64,000 nt of DNA from Cristatella mucedo (taxonomy: Eukaryota > Bryozoa > Phylactolaemata > Cristatellidae): positions 336,501-400,500 of the forward strand of contig WPIO01000151.1 in NCBI GenBank assembly GCA_009760855.2, given 5' to 3'. Shown here in pieces: positions 36,208 to 46,995 of the stretch. The notes under the pieces were generated by a model. It had not been told where the DNA came from. It made no database searches and saw only the letters and a list, made by a program, of their open reading frames with translations. How positions within the stretch are numbered: position 1 is the stretch's first letter; every line of letters begins with the position of its first letter. Made by a program: the position numbers and the translations under genes.

Positions 36208-36708
36208 GTATGCGACAGCAATGTCGTAAAAGTGATGACCTTTGAATATAATAATTCATTATTAGCAGTAAAGTTGATTGTTCTAACCATTTAAGTTGCA
36301 TTTTTTACTAATCAACAAGCTTTCTTCTACCTATTCCTTTCTCGCATTCATGGCACACTAAAAGCAGCCATTAAATATTTTTGAGGCAGAGAGTAATACT
36401 CACATGAAGTTGATTGGCTGATTGAAGTCTGTAGTGCGATATTGATTGAGGTCAAGTTTGAGATTGATGCATACTAATCACCTGCTTGTGTTTTACTTTC
36501 ACATTGCTGGTTGGAAAGTAGCTCGATCAGGTACACCTCAAACTGTGCCGGACTCTGCAACAATCAATACGGCAACATCGGCTGACTGGTATACTTATAT
36601 TCTATTGGATTGATTCTGAACGCTAATCTACTCAGCAATTTTCATATATTTAAATTCACTGAAATATCAGTTCACGTGTTGTGCATCCTCAGCTCATCAG
36701 GAACTGAG
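36208..36708. other. Intron 10, possible missed microexon
   Basis: About 500 nt, no repeat recognised. The acceptor phase conflict at its 3' end suggests that a short exon could be hidden here. Confidence 0.35.
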
Positions 36709-37039
36709 GAGGTCAGGCAAGCTTGCTGTTATACGCAAAAGGGTTTCAAACACGTTATACGTTTTAAGGACCCCGAGATTTCTGCAATGAATCTGCAGAA
36801 CATCGAGCAGGCCTTCCAGACACATCGCGACCACTACGCAAGATTTGAAAGCGCCGTCGTGGCGAGCCAGCTCGGCACGAGTCCAATGCTTCGAGGACCA
36901 GTCATTATAGCTGAGGACTTTTCGGATAACCCGGATGTCCGCAAGACGATATTCCTACACGGCGGCACGGATGCTGCTGACGGGGACATGATGGAGAGCT
37001 CTTCTGAGGATGAAGAAGAAAACGCGGAGCAGCAAGAAG
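36709..37039 (+). CDS. Nav exon: II-III linker, part 3 (acidic end)
   Basis: 110 codons plus one base. The donor GAAG|GTAGTA agrees with the next exon. The start is less sure: 36709 (after CTGAG) is the only nearby AG that is in phase 0 with the previous exon, but the better-looking acceptors GTGCATCCTCAG (36692) and CTCATCAG (36700) are out of phase. The sequence includes GFKHVIRFKDPEIS, NLQNIEQAFQTHRDHYARF and VIIAEDFSDNPDVRKTIFL, and ends in an acidic run (MESSSEDEEENAEQQE). Cytoplasmic. If a small unseen exon lies between 36207 and 36690, one of the upstream acceptors could be used. Confidence 0.8.
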
Positions 37040-37264
37040 GTAGTAAACGATCTCTTTGTGGACCTGCTGATCGTGTGCATGGCCAGCCGTATGCAGTATG
37101 ACATGCTGACACGTCAATCTTTAATGCTCTATATATCCCTTGTTTTACTCGTACGTCCTTTGTCAAATAAGTAATGGAGGAATGATACAGCAATCATTAT
37201 GGTCATTTTGCTCACATTTTGACTTCATGCCTTTTAAGAATCCCAACAACCACCGTGGCTCGCA

Positions 37265-37403
37265 AACGCTGGATGATAATAATAATAATAATAATGTACT
37301 TGATAAGGCGCCCTCAGAGAACTTAATCTCTTTCTAGGCGCTTTACATTTGCTGCAAATGGAAATGCAATTAAATGGTTAGCAAAATCATGCTTGAAAAA
37401 CAA
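37265..37403 (-). mobile_element. LINE family A 3' tail fragment
   Basis: (AAT)n then AAGGCGCCCTCAGAGAACTTAATCTCTTTCTAGGCGC and 3' UTR; minus strand. It abuts a plus-strand copy. Confidence 0.85.
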
Positions 37404-38235
37404 TCCTCTCGTTAGACGACCACATCAGCTCCACAGTCAAATCTGCCTATTTTCAGCTTCATAACATTGCTAAAATTAGGGCTTGTTTAGATAAGGATAC
37501 CACGTCCAAGTAGGTCCATGCATTCGTGACATCCCGTCTCGACTTCTGCAACTCACTGCTTACTGGCCTACCAGCATGTGCGATCAGGCGATTGCAGCTG
37601 GTGCAAAACTCTGCAGCTAGGCTTGTCTGTCATGAGCGTCGCAGTTGCCACATTACTCCACTTCTCGCCGACTTGCACTGGCTACCAGTGAGGCAACGGA
37701 TTGACTTCAAGGTTTTGTCGCTCACTTTTAGGTCTCTTCATTCTATGGCTGCAGCCTATCTTTCAGATATACTACCCCCATCAGGCCAAGCATCGTACCA
37801 CCCGCTTCTCGGAATCCAATAGTCTGGAAATACCTCGTACAAACCTTAAATCCTTTGGAGACCGTGCATTTAGCTCGTATGCTCCCAAAGCCTGGAACTC
37901 CCTCCCGACCTGCGTCAGATCATCCCATGACCTGACCACATTTAAAAGAAACTTAAAAACACACCTATTTAGGACAGCATTTAGTGGGTCCCTGTGATTC
38001 GTCCTTGATGTGCTTATGCGTGCTGACACTGTGCATGCTGCCACTAACCACATTTGCATGCTGACCCTGTGCATGTCACCCCTAACCATATTATTCATTT
38101 TGTTTGTTTTTCAAGCATGATTTTACTTACCATTCAATTGCATTTCACTTTGCAGCAAATGTAAAGCGCCTAGAAAGAGATTGAGTTCTCTGAGGGCGCT
38201 TTATCAAGTGCAATATTATTATTATTATTATTATT
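37404..38235 (+). mobile_element. LINE family A, well-preserved 3' copy
   Basis: RT C-terminus with few lesions: [80 protein letters not shown]. Then the 3' UTR, the hairpin AAAGCGCC...GGCGCTTT at 38163-38202 and a (TTA)n tail. A good reference for the family's 3' end. Confidence 0.93.
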
Positions 38236-38445
38236 AAACACAATGGTTAGGGGTGACATGCACAGGGTCAGCATGCAAATGTGGTTAGTGGCAGCATGCA
38301 CAGTGTCAGCACGCATAAGCACATCAAGGACGAATCACAGGGACCCACTAAATGCTGTCCTAAATAGGTGTGTTTTTAGGTTCCTTTTAAATGTGATCAG
38401 GTCAGGGGATGTTCTGACGCAGGTCGGGAGGGAGTTCCAGGCATG
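38236..38445 (-). mobile_element. LINE family A 3' UTR fragment, inverted
   Basis: GGTTAGGGGTGACATGCACAGGGTCAGCATGC through GGGAGGGAGTTCCAGGCAT: reverse complement of the preceding copy's 3' UTR and coding end, joined tail to tail at the (TTA)n run. Confidence 0.9.
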
Positions 38446-38799
38446 ATGCTATGCAAACGTTTTCCCTCCAGCAGTTTTCAGTTCCACGATTGCTGCAAAA
38501 ACATGCTGCATACAGTTGGTGCTGTACATTTGTGTTCATTAAGTCGTTATTTAAATAAGTTTAAAAATTTACAAACTAGGCGTCATCTGCTGTTATCACA
38601 TTAAGGGTCTCCGCCTCAAAACGGAAGCGGGCATGATCGATCATCGCTAAGCGCACTCACTCACCGGCTCTTTTTGTTCAGCTTCGGATGACAACACATG
38701 GGAACTTGTAATGAAAGTATACAATCAGCAGGCCTCGTTCAGTGCGTTCTGCGCTTAGTAAAAGATAAACACAATACGTTTTCATAACCCCATCAGATC

Positions 38800-39720
38800 A
38801 TGTAATCTCTCCCCAGGCGCTTTATGTAAGCTGTAAGTGAAGCATGGCTATGTGGCATGTGGTAACTTTCAGTGTCCACCTATAAAATTTGGTTATAGGT
38901 AGCATGCACAGAGTCAGCATGCATAAAGAACAGAGACAAATTCACGTTTAAGTAGGCAATGCTGTGAGGAAAAGGTGCATTTAAGCTTATTTTTTAATGT
39001 TGTCATGTAAGGAGATTTTCCGACGTCAGTCTGGAGTGAGTTCTAGGCCTTGGAGCCTACGGACTACAGGCATGATGTCTGGAGGGCTTGAGGCTGATCT
39101 TAAAGTCATTATTTAATTTAAGTCTAATGAGCAGATTTTACGTCGAAAATCCTGGTATGGAGTTGTTCTGGAATCTAGGGTGGAGCCTGAGAATGAAGGC
39201 ACCTGCTGATGTAAAAACCTTGCGAAGTCATAAGCTACTTCATTAGGAGCCAATGCAGCTCTTCGAGAATGTTTCAATGTGGCACCTGCAATGCTCAAGA
39301 CCGACTAGCATCACTGAAAATTTTCACATTAACTGTAAGCACCTGTTGCATTGGTTTAGAAAACTGAAAGCCGTTAGCTACAGAAGTTGAGATGATATGT
39401 CACAAATGCATGGAACAGCTTGGATATGGAGTCCTTGTCTAAGCAGGCCCGAATGTTTGTGGTTTTGCTTCGCAGAAAGTATGTCTGCTTGACTTGGGAG
39501 CTGATGTGTTCGTCTATTGAAGAGTCACTTTAGAAGATGACACATAGATTTTTTACAGATGCTATCGGAAGTTTGCTGACAGAGCCAATTTAGATTATTC
39601 TCCTTATTAATTTATAGATCAACATGAGCTTGCCCATAACTTGTAAGTCAGTTGCATTGGTCATTTAATTAATTAAAGTCTTCCGTCATCTTCGTTTATA
39701 TGTCAGCCATATAAGCCAAA
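38800..39720 (-). mobile_element. LINE related to family A, diverged
   Basis: Minus strand. AATCTCTCCCCAGGCGCTTTATG matches the 3' hairpin; GTCAGTCTGGAGTGAGTTCTAGGCC... and GGAGCCAATGCAGCTCTTC match the WNS and LHW coding regions at low identity; continues into RT. May be a subfamily. Confidence 0.65.
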
Positions 39721-39814
39721 TTGGATTTGAGAACTTTTGATTTTGTTAACATGCTTGAAGACTAGGAGAAATCAAAGCATATGTATGCATGTATGTACGT
39801 GTTTGTGTTTTTCT

Positions 39815-40205
39815 CTATGTCTGTAACTCCACAAAGCCACAAAAACTAAGTGGGCGTTCAGCAAGAGAGTTTTTTTAATATCCAACTCAAAGCCTCAGTG
39901 GCTAATAATAAAAAAGTGAGGGATTAGTTAAGGTGGTAAGTAGCATGGAAGTAGCAATTCAGAACCTCTGGAAATTATTTGTCATTGGAAGCAGTATGGG
40001 AGGTCTCGTTGTATAAAAATTAGGAAGTGAGCTCCACAGTCTAGGACCTGCAAAGAAAAAGCTTTTCTGTAGCCAATGGCTTTTAAGCTGAGTAACTGAA
40101 CAGCTCATTTTGGTCCGAAGAGGACCCGAGGTTACATGTAGGCAGAAACTAGTTCAGCAGCTCAGCTAGGTATGGAGAAACCAATTCATGGCACGCCATT
40201 TGGAT
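39815..40205 (-). mobile_element. LINE family B 3' fragment
   Basis: TATGTCTGTAACTCCACAAAGCCACAAAAACTAAGTGGGCG is the reverse complement of the family B 3' end; continues to TGGAGAAACCAATTCATGGC. Confidence 0.75.
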
Positions 40206-40207
40206 CA

Positions 40208-40860
40208 GGATAATAATAATGCACTTGATAACGCACCCTCAGAGAACTCAATCTCTTTCTAGGCGCCTTACATTAGCTGCAAAGCAAACACGATCGAATG
40301 GTGAGTGGTATCACGCTTGATAAATAACATGAATAACATGGTAAGGGGTGACATACACACGGTCAACATGCAAGTGTGGTTAGTGGCAGCGTGCACAGTG
40401 CCAGCACTCGTAAACACATAAAGAACGAATCACATAAACCCACTAAATGCTGTCATAAATAGGTGCGTTTTTAAGTTCTTTACAAACGTGGTCAAGTGGG
40501 TCATGACCCAAGTCAAAAGTGAGTTCCAGACTTTGGGAGCATACGAACTAAATGCATGGTCTCTAAAGGATTCGAGGTTTGTACGAGGTATAGGTAAACA
40601 GTTATATTCCGAAAATTGGGTGGAACGATGCTTAGCCTGGTTCGGGAAGTAATCTGATAGGTAGGCTGAAGCCAAAGAATGGAAGAAACTATGAGTGAGT
40701 GACAAAACCTTGAAGTTGATCGGTCGCTTGACTGGTAGCCAGTGCAGGTCAGAGCGAAGTGGTGTGACGTGTCAACTGTGACGCTCATGACAGACAAGCC
40801 TATTTGCACTGATGATTTCCACCAGCTGTTAGCGCCTGAACTTTAATAAGACTTTTAACG
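40208..40860 (-). mobile_element. LINE family A 3' fragment
   Basis: Minus strand: (AAT)n, hairpin (CGCACCCTCAGAGAACTCAATCTCTTTCTAGGCGCC), 3' UTR, and the C-terminal coding text AFSSYAPKVWNSLLT (decayed). Confidence 0.88.
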
Positions 40861-41383
40861 TAACTAAGAACTACAAACTTTAGCACAAATTCAACTTTTC
40901 TGAGAACTGTACAAAACGTTTTCGATTCCATTTAGTGCCCTTTTATTTCAGACGTCCCTCCTACCTCAGAACTAGCGAACGAGGCATAGTACAAATCAGG
41001 GGAGTAGAGAGAAAAATAATAAGGACGTTGCATGGTGAAAACTGTTAAGCGACCACAAAAGAGTGACTTTAAGCACTTTTAAAATTTAGAAGCACCTGTG
41101 AGTACCTGTGTATAATTTCGTCATATTTGGGAGGGCAGTGGAAAGCACGTATTTTGCGAACTGGCAACTAACTGTGAGTTATGTCATTTTCAAATCTAGG
41201 GCATTCACCAAAACTATCCGCTGTCACTTTTTTGCATGCAATTTTTATCTAGCCATGACAAACGGCTACAGCTTGACTGTACTGTTCTGGCTTCCTCGTT
41301 CAGCTGCCATTGAACACTTGAAGAAGTGTACCTGCAATACTGTGCCTCAGCAGAGCCAGAAACGTCGCGTCTCTTTGTCGCAG
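40861..41383. other. Intron 11, end
   Basis: No element recognised. The last part is open in the frame of the following exon, but a stretch-in-frame is not by itself evidence of coding. Confidence 0.4.
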
Positions 41384-41537
41384 GCACAAAGGAGGAAGAG
41401 GAAGAAGTTGACGACCGGGTGAGGAAGATGAAGGAAGTAGAGCAAAAAGCCAGGGAAGCTGATCAGGGCGAGTTGCAGAAGACGGCCACAGGAGAGGTCA
41501 TTGTGCCAAGTTGCTGCTTCGCCGTATGCTATACGAG
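41384..41537 (+). CDS. Nav exon: II-III linker, part 4
   Basis: Two bases, 50 codons, two bases (phase 1 to 2). Acceptor TCTTTGTCGCAG, donor CGAG|GTAAAA. TKEEEEEVDDRVRKMKEVEQKAREAD has high helix and coiled-coil potential, then EVIVPSCCFAVCYT opens the cysteine-rich segment just before domain III. Comparable cysteines occur at this place in other Nav channels (CFPEGC-type text). Both end phases agree with the neighbours. Confidence 0.9.
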
Positions 41538-42009
41538 GTAAAAGAAAATTTACTAGCAAAGATGATGTATAACTCCGCTCACTGTCAGTTTGTATTGACA
41601 TCTGAAAAATCCATGTTTTGAAGAATATGCTCAATGAGATGGAGCCTCAGCTAGCGGTTGAATTATGCCAATAACATCTCCTCTGTCTACGAGGCTTCTG
41701 AAATGCTGTGCACTAAAGTGCAACACCCAATGTCACTATCAGAATTGACTCGATAATAACGGGAACGGAACAGCGAAGAGTACCCAAGTGCTAAGAAAAT
41801 GAGGAGAACTAATGAATATGAAAAAATACTGGAGCGTAAAACCTCTCTCAAGCTCATTGAATGATTAAGATGCCATGAGTTGCGATTATCTGGGAATCGG
41901 TTGATTCTCACGTGTTTTTCTAAATTCTTTCCGTACTCATGTTTCTATTAGGCAGAATTTTTTTATGGTTTACTGCACGTTTAGCGTTTACATGCAAACT
42001 TTTCAAGCC
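41538..42009. other. Intron 12, first part, nothing recognised
   Basis: AT-rich. Confidence 0.5.
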
Positions 42010-42142
42010 CAATAGACGGACATGATATTACTCACCATTCAATTGCTTTTCCCTTTGCAGCAAATGTAAAGCACCTAGAGAAATTGAGTTCTCTGAGGGT
42101 GCTCTTTATCAAGTGCATTCTTATTATTATTATTATTATTAC
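42010..42142 (+). mobile_element. LINE family A 3' tail fragment
   Basis: TTGCAGCAAATGTAAAGCACCTAGAGAAATTGAGTTCTCTGAGGGTGC then (TTA)n. Plus strand, about 130 bases. Confidence 0.85.
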
Positions 42143-43321
42143 AGACGGCCCGAACACCCAAGAACGTGATAGCTGTGGCTATTTTGAGATTTTTGTGGTT
42201 AATGCATCAATGGCATCAATTATTTCGTTTTAGTTCCTCCTGCAGTCAGTTTATGGCCAGTAGAGTGAGTGGCCAGCAGAGGTTATTACGACACTGCAGT
42301 TGGTTTATTTCTTGCTGCAATTTATGGCGGGGATATTTAAGTAATGGGTGGCAGAGGCCAGGGAGTTGCGACGTGGGTGCAGAGCGAGATGGTGGCGTAC
42401 AGGCACCTGCAGAATACGTGTGAATAAACGCCTTTGAGCTAGCTTCGGTGTTCTGAATGGTGCAGCCTACCTGCCGTTATTGAGAATGTCAAACTAAAAT
42501 AGCGACGTTGGTTCAGGTGTGCAGCGATTTCCACAGAGCACTATTGCCCCGATCCTCACTTCACTGGAGATTTTAAACCTATGGAGCAACTCTTTACCCA
42601 CAGCACTAAATGGCTATGCCAGGACCGTGCACGCCTACACACAAGCATAATAACACAAAATGCTATTCGTGAGCCCTATAGGTCAGTATACGGTGGCATC
42701 TGGTCTATGTTCCCCGAATTTTATTGGTATCTAACTCTATCTACCAAATTGTATGTATATGTTGCTGGCTCTCCCTGCCTCAAGAGCCGCACCGTAGAGG
42801 ATGTACCAGTGTGCTGAGATAGGAAGGGCTTAGGATGAACCGGGAGGTGTGTAATTTCGGCCTGCTATCCACAGCAGGGGCTGATTGATGTCGGCTTAAC
42901 TATCAACCTTGGCCATAACTTAGTCCAAAAAGAATCATCGGGAATTTTGTAGACATTCAATAAGGACTCAGTTGCTCACCCCGTGGTCGAGTAAAACTAG
43001 TAATTCTTTACTGTAATTTTTCGAGGCGCCGGCACATATACCACTAAGCTCTTACCCAAGTGTATTGGCTAGCTATTAAGGAGTGATTCGACGCTTCTCT
43101 GAAGTGATTGTCTGATGAACGTAAGTTCTAAGGAATTTTGCTAAGGTCAAGTCCTTTAAGTTTCCCTGTTTTTTCTCTGCATTTAAAACTTATAGTATCT
43201 TACTTACGTAACCGGTTTGATATTGGCACAATTATTAGCCATCTGTTTAAATGCTGGGCGGCCTAGACGGCTGCCAGGCAATTTAGTGTAGCACTATGAG
43301 CTGTCTGTCTATCTTTTACAG
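42143..43321. other. Intron 12, second part, nothing recognised
   Basis: No family signature. Open frames at 42166-42423 and 42581-42817 are not convincing. Confidence 0.45.
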
Positions 43322-43625
43322 CTGCACATGTTGCAATACTGTGTGCACTACAAGATGGACTGATTTCCGACAGGTGTGCCTTAAGATCTGCACTAATTCC
43401 ATTTTTGAATGGTTTATCATGGTGATTATCATACTAAGTAGTCTTACGCTAGCCCTGGAGGATGTGTACCTAGAGCAAACACCAGTATTGGAAACCATTC
43501 TGACTAATACCAACTTCGTCTTCACAGCAATCTTCATAATTGAGATGACGGTCAAGTTGTTTGGGCTGGGATTCCAAAAATACTTGACATCTGGCTGGAG
43601 CTTACTGGATGGGGCGATAGTCACG
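43322..43625 (+). CDS. Nav exon: domain III S1-S3
   Basis: One base plus 101 codons, phase 2 to 0. Acceptor TCTATCTTTTACAG, donor ACG|GTAAGT. Starts CTCCNTVCTTRW (cysteine-rich, cytoplasmic), then FEWFIMVIIILSSLTLALEDVYLEQ, which is Nav IIIS1 ([25 protein letters not shown]). S2 is FVFTAIFIIEMTVKLFGLGF and the start of S3 is WSLLDGAIVT. The acidic and basic residues expected in S2 are present. The next exon completes S3. Confidence 0.95.
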
Positions 43626-44982
43626 GTAAGTGCAATGCAAGATCGCCTGCTCGCAAAGAATGATTAAGCAGCGACCCCTGTTTGCAGCACATTGCTGACG
43701 TCACAAGCCTGTTCAGCTGTTCAGAGCCACTCAGGCCTTGTTTCTGCTCGAGCCATGGCTTTTCGTACACACATACTCACGCACACAAGCGCGAAAACAC
43801 ACAAGTATACACACAGACACACACACACACACACACACACACAAGCGCTCGTGCGCCCACACACTCGTGTATATATCCTCTTTATTTCAGCTAACGTCTT
43901 CACTCAAAATCTCTCTTAGATTATGTACTCATTCTTTGAACTTTTTATTTTTTTATATAATACCCAATTACAGCCAAATTTATCCCACGGGCCAGTAGTT
44001 CTTCAGTAGCTCCACTTTCACTTCACCAAGTCTCATTTGGCATTCACATTGTTGAACATGTTACCGTCTACATATCATTGTGAAGTGATTTTACTAGGAA
44101 TAGCTATTAAAACAAATGCAAGTCGCGCCTAGTACTCACGGAACTATAAGCGCTCTAAAGCGATTAGAACTAAAGGAAATGAAATGTTAGCTTATTAAAC
44201 AGCCTGGTATACTTAGTGGTCGATCAGATTTGGTGACTTTCACAACGATTCACAGAGAGGAAGTAGGAATTTTCTGTTGCATGACTCAAACCGACGACCA
44301 GTGTTGCGAAGTGCTAACATAATATCACTGTTCTAATACCATTTTTAAAACGAATACAAAATGCACTAGGCATTTACGAACAGTTGCGTAGCTCCTTTAT
44401 GCTTGGTAAATAAAATATTTTCGGAGCTTCCTTTTTATTCTGCTTGCAAATTGTGATTACCATGAGCTGGGGTCTTAGGCGTAGTGATTTTTTAGTAACT
44501 GCGAATTGATGTGCCCTGTTGAGCTTGCTTAACCATTAGCTCACGGCATTTCGACTTGATAAGCGGGGCTTAAACAGAATAGCTTCTAATTTCACTTACC
44601 TCACACAACAGCTAATTTCGTTTGAGCTATATCCCTTTATGAACTTCGTTTACCGTTAAACTAGTTTTTAAGATCTCGCATTGCTAGGTTGGTGAAAATT
44701 AGGATTTGTATTTAATTGTACAAAAAATACTCTCGGAGCACTGGCTCAGTCAAAACGAGTTAGAGGAAGGGCCGGACTTTTATTTGTATGTAGTTTAAAG
44801 TAGTGCGTAGGTTCTTGATCTCCTGAGGTTTGTAGGCTGATCATTTGAGTTATCCTTATTGCGATAATCCCTGAGGCAGCTTTTTTGCCGCAATGACTCG
44901 ACTGCTGACAATAAATGTTACGACATAAGTGAATTAGTCAGAATCCCTATCGCCATCGCTCTGCCTCTACTCTCACTCTCAC

Positions 44983-45036
<54 letters not shown>

Positions 45037-45295
45037 TCTCTCTCTCTCTCTCCATCTCACTCTCTTTCTATCTCACTATCTTTCTATCTCTCTCTCTATC
45101 TCTTTCTATCGCTCTCTATATCCCTCTCTTGGTTTCTCTTAGCTCTTAGCTCTTGCTCACGGATTGAAATTCTAGACACAGATAAAAGTTTGACCGTTGA
45201 AGCCATGCTCCATTCTTAAGCGTCAATCAGCAGCCGTGATACATACCACTTGTCTGCGATTATAGCAAGAGCTTGTTTCGCTGGTTTCTTTTCAG
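43626..45295. other. Intron 13 with CA and CT microsatellites
   Basis: CA-rich run at 43771-43846 and a long imperfect CT run at 44967-45128. The remainder is AT-rich with nothing recognised. Confidence 0.6.
44967..45128. repeat. (CT)n imperfect microsatellite
   Basis: CTCTCT run, pure at its centre, with CTAT/CCAT interruptions toward the right. Confidence 0.97.
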
Positions 45296-45421
45296 ATATC
45301 CATTGTTGACATAATTATGAGTTTAATCCCAAACCTGAGCAAACTCACATTTCTCAAAGCCCTGAGGACGTTTAGAGCCCTTCGTCCTCTTCGTGCTGTC
45401 TCTCGATGGGAAGGTATGAAG
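45296..45421 (+). CDS. Nav exon: domain III S3-S4
   Basis: 42 codons, phase 0 to 0. Acceptor GGTTTCTTTTCAG, donor AAG|GTAAGG. ISIVDIIMSLIP ends S3; [23 protein letters not shown] is the voltage sensor, nearly identical to the Nav consensus ([23 protein letters not shown]). Six basic residues at intervals of three. This sensor is intact, in contrast to the Lys-rich one in domain II. An earlier GT inside GGTATG is rejected because the family keeps GM(K/R). Confidence 0.96.
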
Positions 45422-46774
45422 GTAAGGTCATTAGGGCACGCACTCGAAGCTCCTGATATGAAAAACCATGCGGTCTGCTTGACTGCTTGATGCCAAATCC
45501 ACTGCATTTCAAACTATCGTGATTCTTATCGATTAAAATCATCATTATACCACCGAGAAGAAAAGGGCACAGTAGTGCCAACAAAAGGACGGCTTAGGAT
45601 GAGATAGAGAAAAGCTATGTAAATTAAAGTCCTAATACAGGAGTTCACACCTCATTGGTATTGCACGTGATTATGTATTGTACTAACGACATCATTCATC
45701 TGTGTGATACCTTCCATTGATTCTTTGAAGTCAGCTAATCGTGGCACTATTACATGTTTCCCTTACAAGCCCAGCGGTCGCACTATTTTAGCAGCTTAAT
45801 TTTGATTAACGACGCCAATCAATTTTACTTGTGTAATTATTTATCTATAATAAGGCTTTAAAGTAAATTTAAGGATTTATAATAAATGTCAAAAGAATAA
45901 TTAATCAATTTATCAAGATAAGAAGCTTACACAACAGTCGATGAATCTGGATAACTCTTAAATATCAGTCGGTAGCTCCGAAGCCAGTCTCTGAAGGAAA
46001 ACTCTGCTCCAGTTCCCCTATTATTGCCAGTCGCAAGTTCAGTGTCATGTCTAGAGAGTTGTAGCTACTCAAAAGTATTTAAAAAAATTAAAATTTTAAT
46101 AACAAGAATATTGATACTTTAAAAAACTTTGCACACTTAACGGTAGCTGAAAAGGAAGGATACCAACTACTTTATTATAACAGCATTCACAGCTTTAGAA
46201 CCCATGAGCTCTTAAAATGACAAAGCATGCTAATACAGCATAAGCTAGCACCAGATGCAATTTTAGTATTTTTTTAATGTCTCAACTTCGTCGGGATGTG
46301 ATGTCAGTCTGCATACAGTTCCAGGGTTTCAAATTCAAAAGGTCTGAAGGAATGGTATCTAAGGGATCTCACTTTAGTAATAGGTACAGCTAAGTGATAG
46401 GAGTTAGAAGAGCGTGGGATGCGACTACGGGCCAACTGAGTAACTCGATCGATGAGATTAGATTGGTCAGATCAGAGCGATCAGATCTGAGCCTGAGCAA
46501 AGGCAAGAAAGAACTGAAGTATCGGCCAAAGAGCCCAGAATCAGTATGGAGCTTGACATTGTAGAACTTTTCAGTTGATCTTCAACCATCCTCTTAACTA
46601 TATTTGGTCATCACAATATCAAGTGATCTTTGCACGGTGCTCTCGTATGTATTTTGCTTTGCCAAAATCAGCTTAAGCAAGCAATACAAGCTCGGAGATG
46701 TCATTGCCGCTTAAACTTACCCCCTGGATTATTCGCCCCTTTTTCCCAGTACGACGTTCCTAATTACCGCCGAG
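45422..46774. other. Intron 14, first part
   Basis: AT-rich. A weak minus-strand family A-like stretch around 46280-46600 (TTCAAATTCAAAAGGTCTGAAGGAATGG...) cannot be assigned with certainty. Confidence 0.4.
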
Positions 46775-46912
46775 CTGGTTTGGTCCAGTGGTTAAGGTGC
46801 TCGCCCCCGACTAAGGACTGGCTGAGGTCGTGGGCTCGAGCCCGGAGGCATATATGAAGCGCCTGAATAGAGATTAAGCTCTCTTGGGGCGCAATAAATA
46901 CAAATAATATAA
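46775..46912 (+). mobile_element. tRNA-derived SINE (family 2), best copy
   Basis: GCTGGTTTGGTCCAGTGGTTAAGGTGC (A-box region) ... GGTCGTGGGCTCGAGCCC (B-box region), a short link GGAGGCATATATGAA, then GCGCCTGAATAGAGATTAAGCTCTCTTGGGGCGC, the family A type hairpin, and an ATAAAT-rich tail that continues to about 46995. Confidence 0.85.
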
Positions 46913-46995
46913 ATAATATAATAATATAATAAATTAATAAAATAATAAAATAAATAATAATATTATTATTAATAAATAAAATAATAAATACAAAT
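46905..46995. repeat. AT-rich (ATAA)-type repeat
   Basis: Runs of ATAATATAATAAATTAATAA follow the SINE tail; probably tail expansion. Confidence 0.8.
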
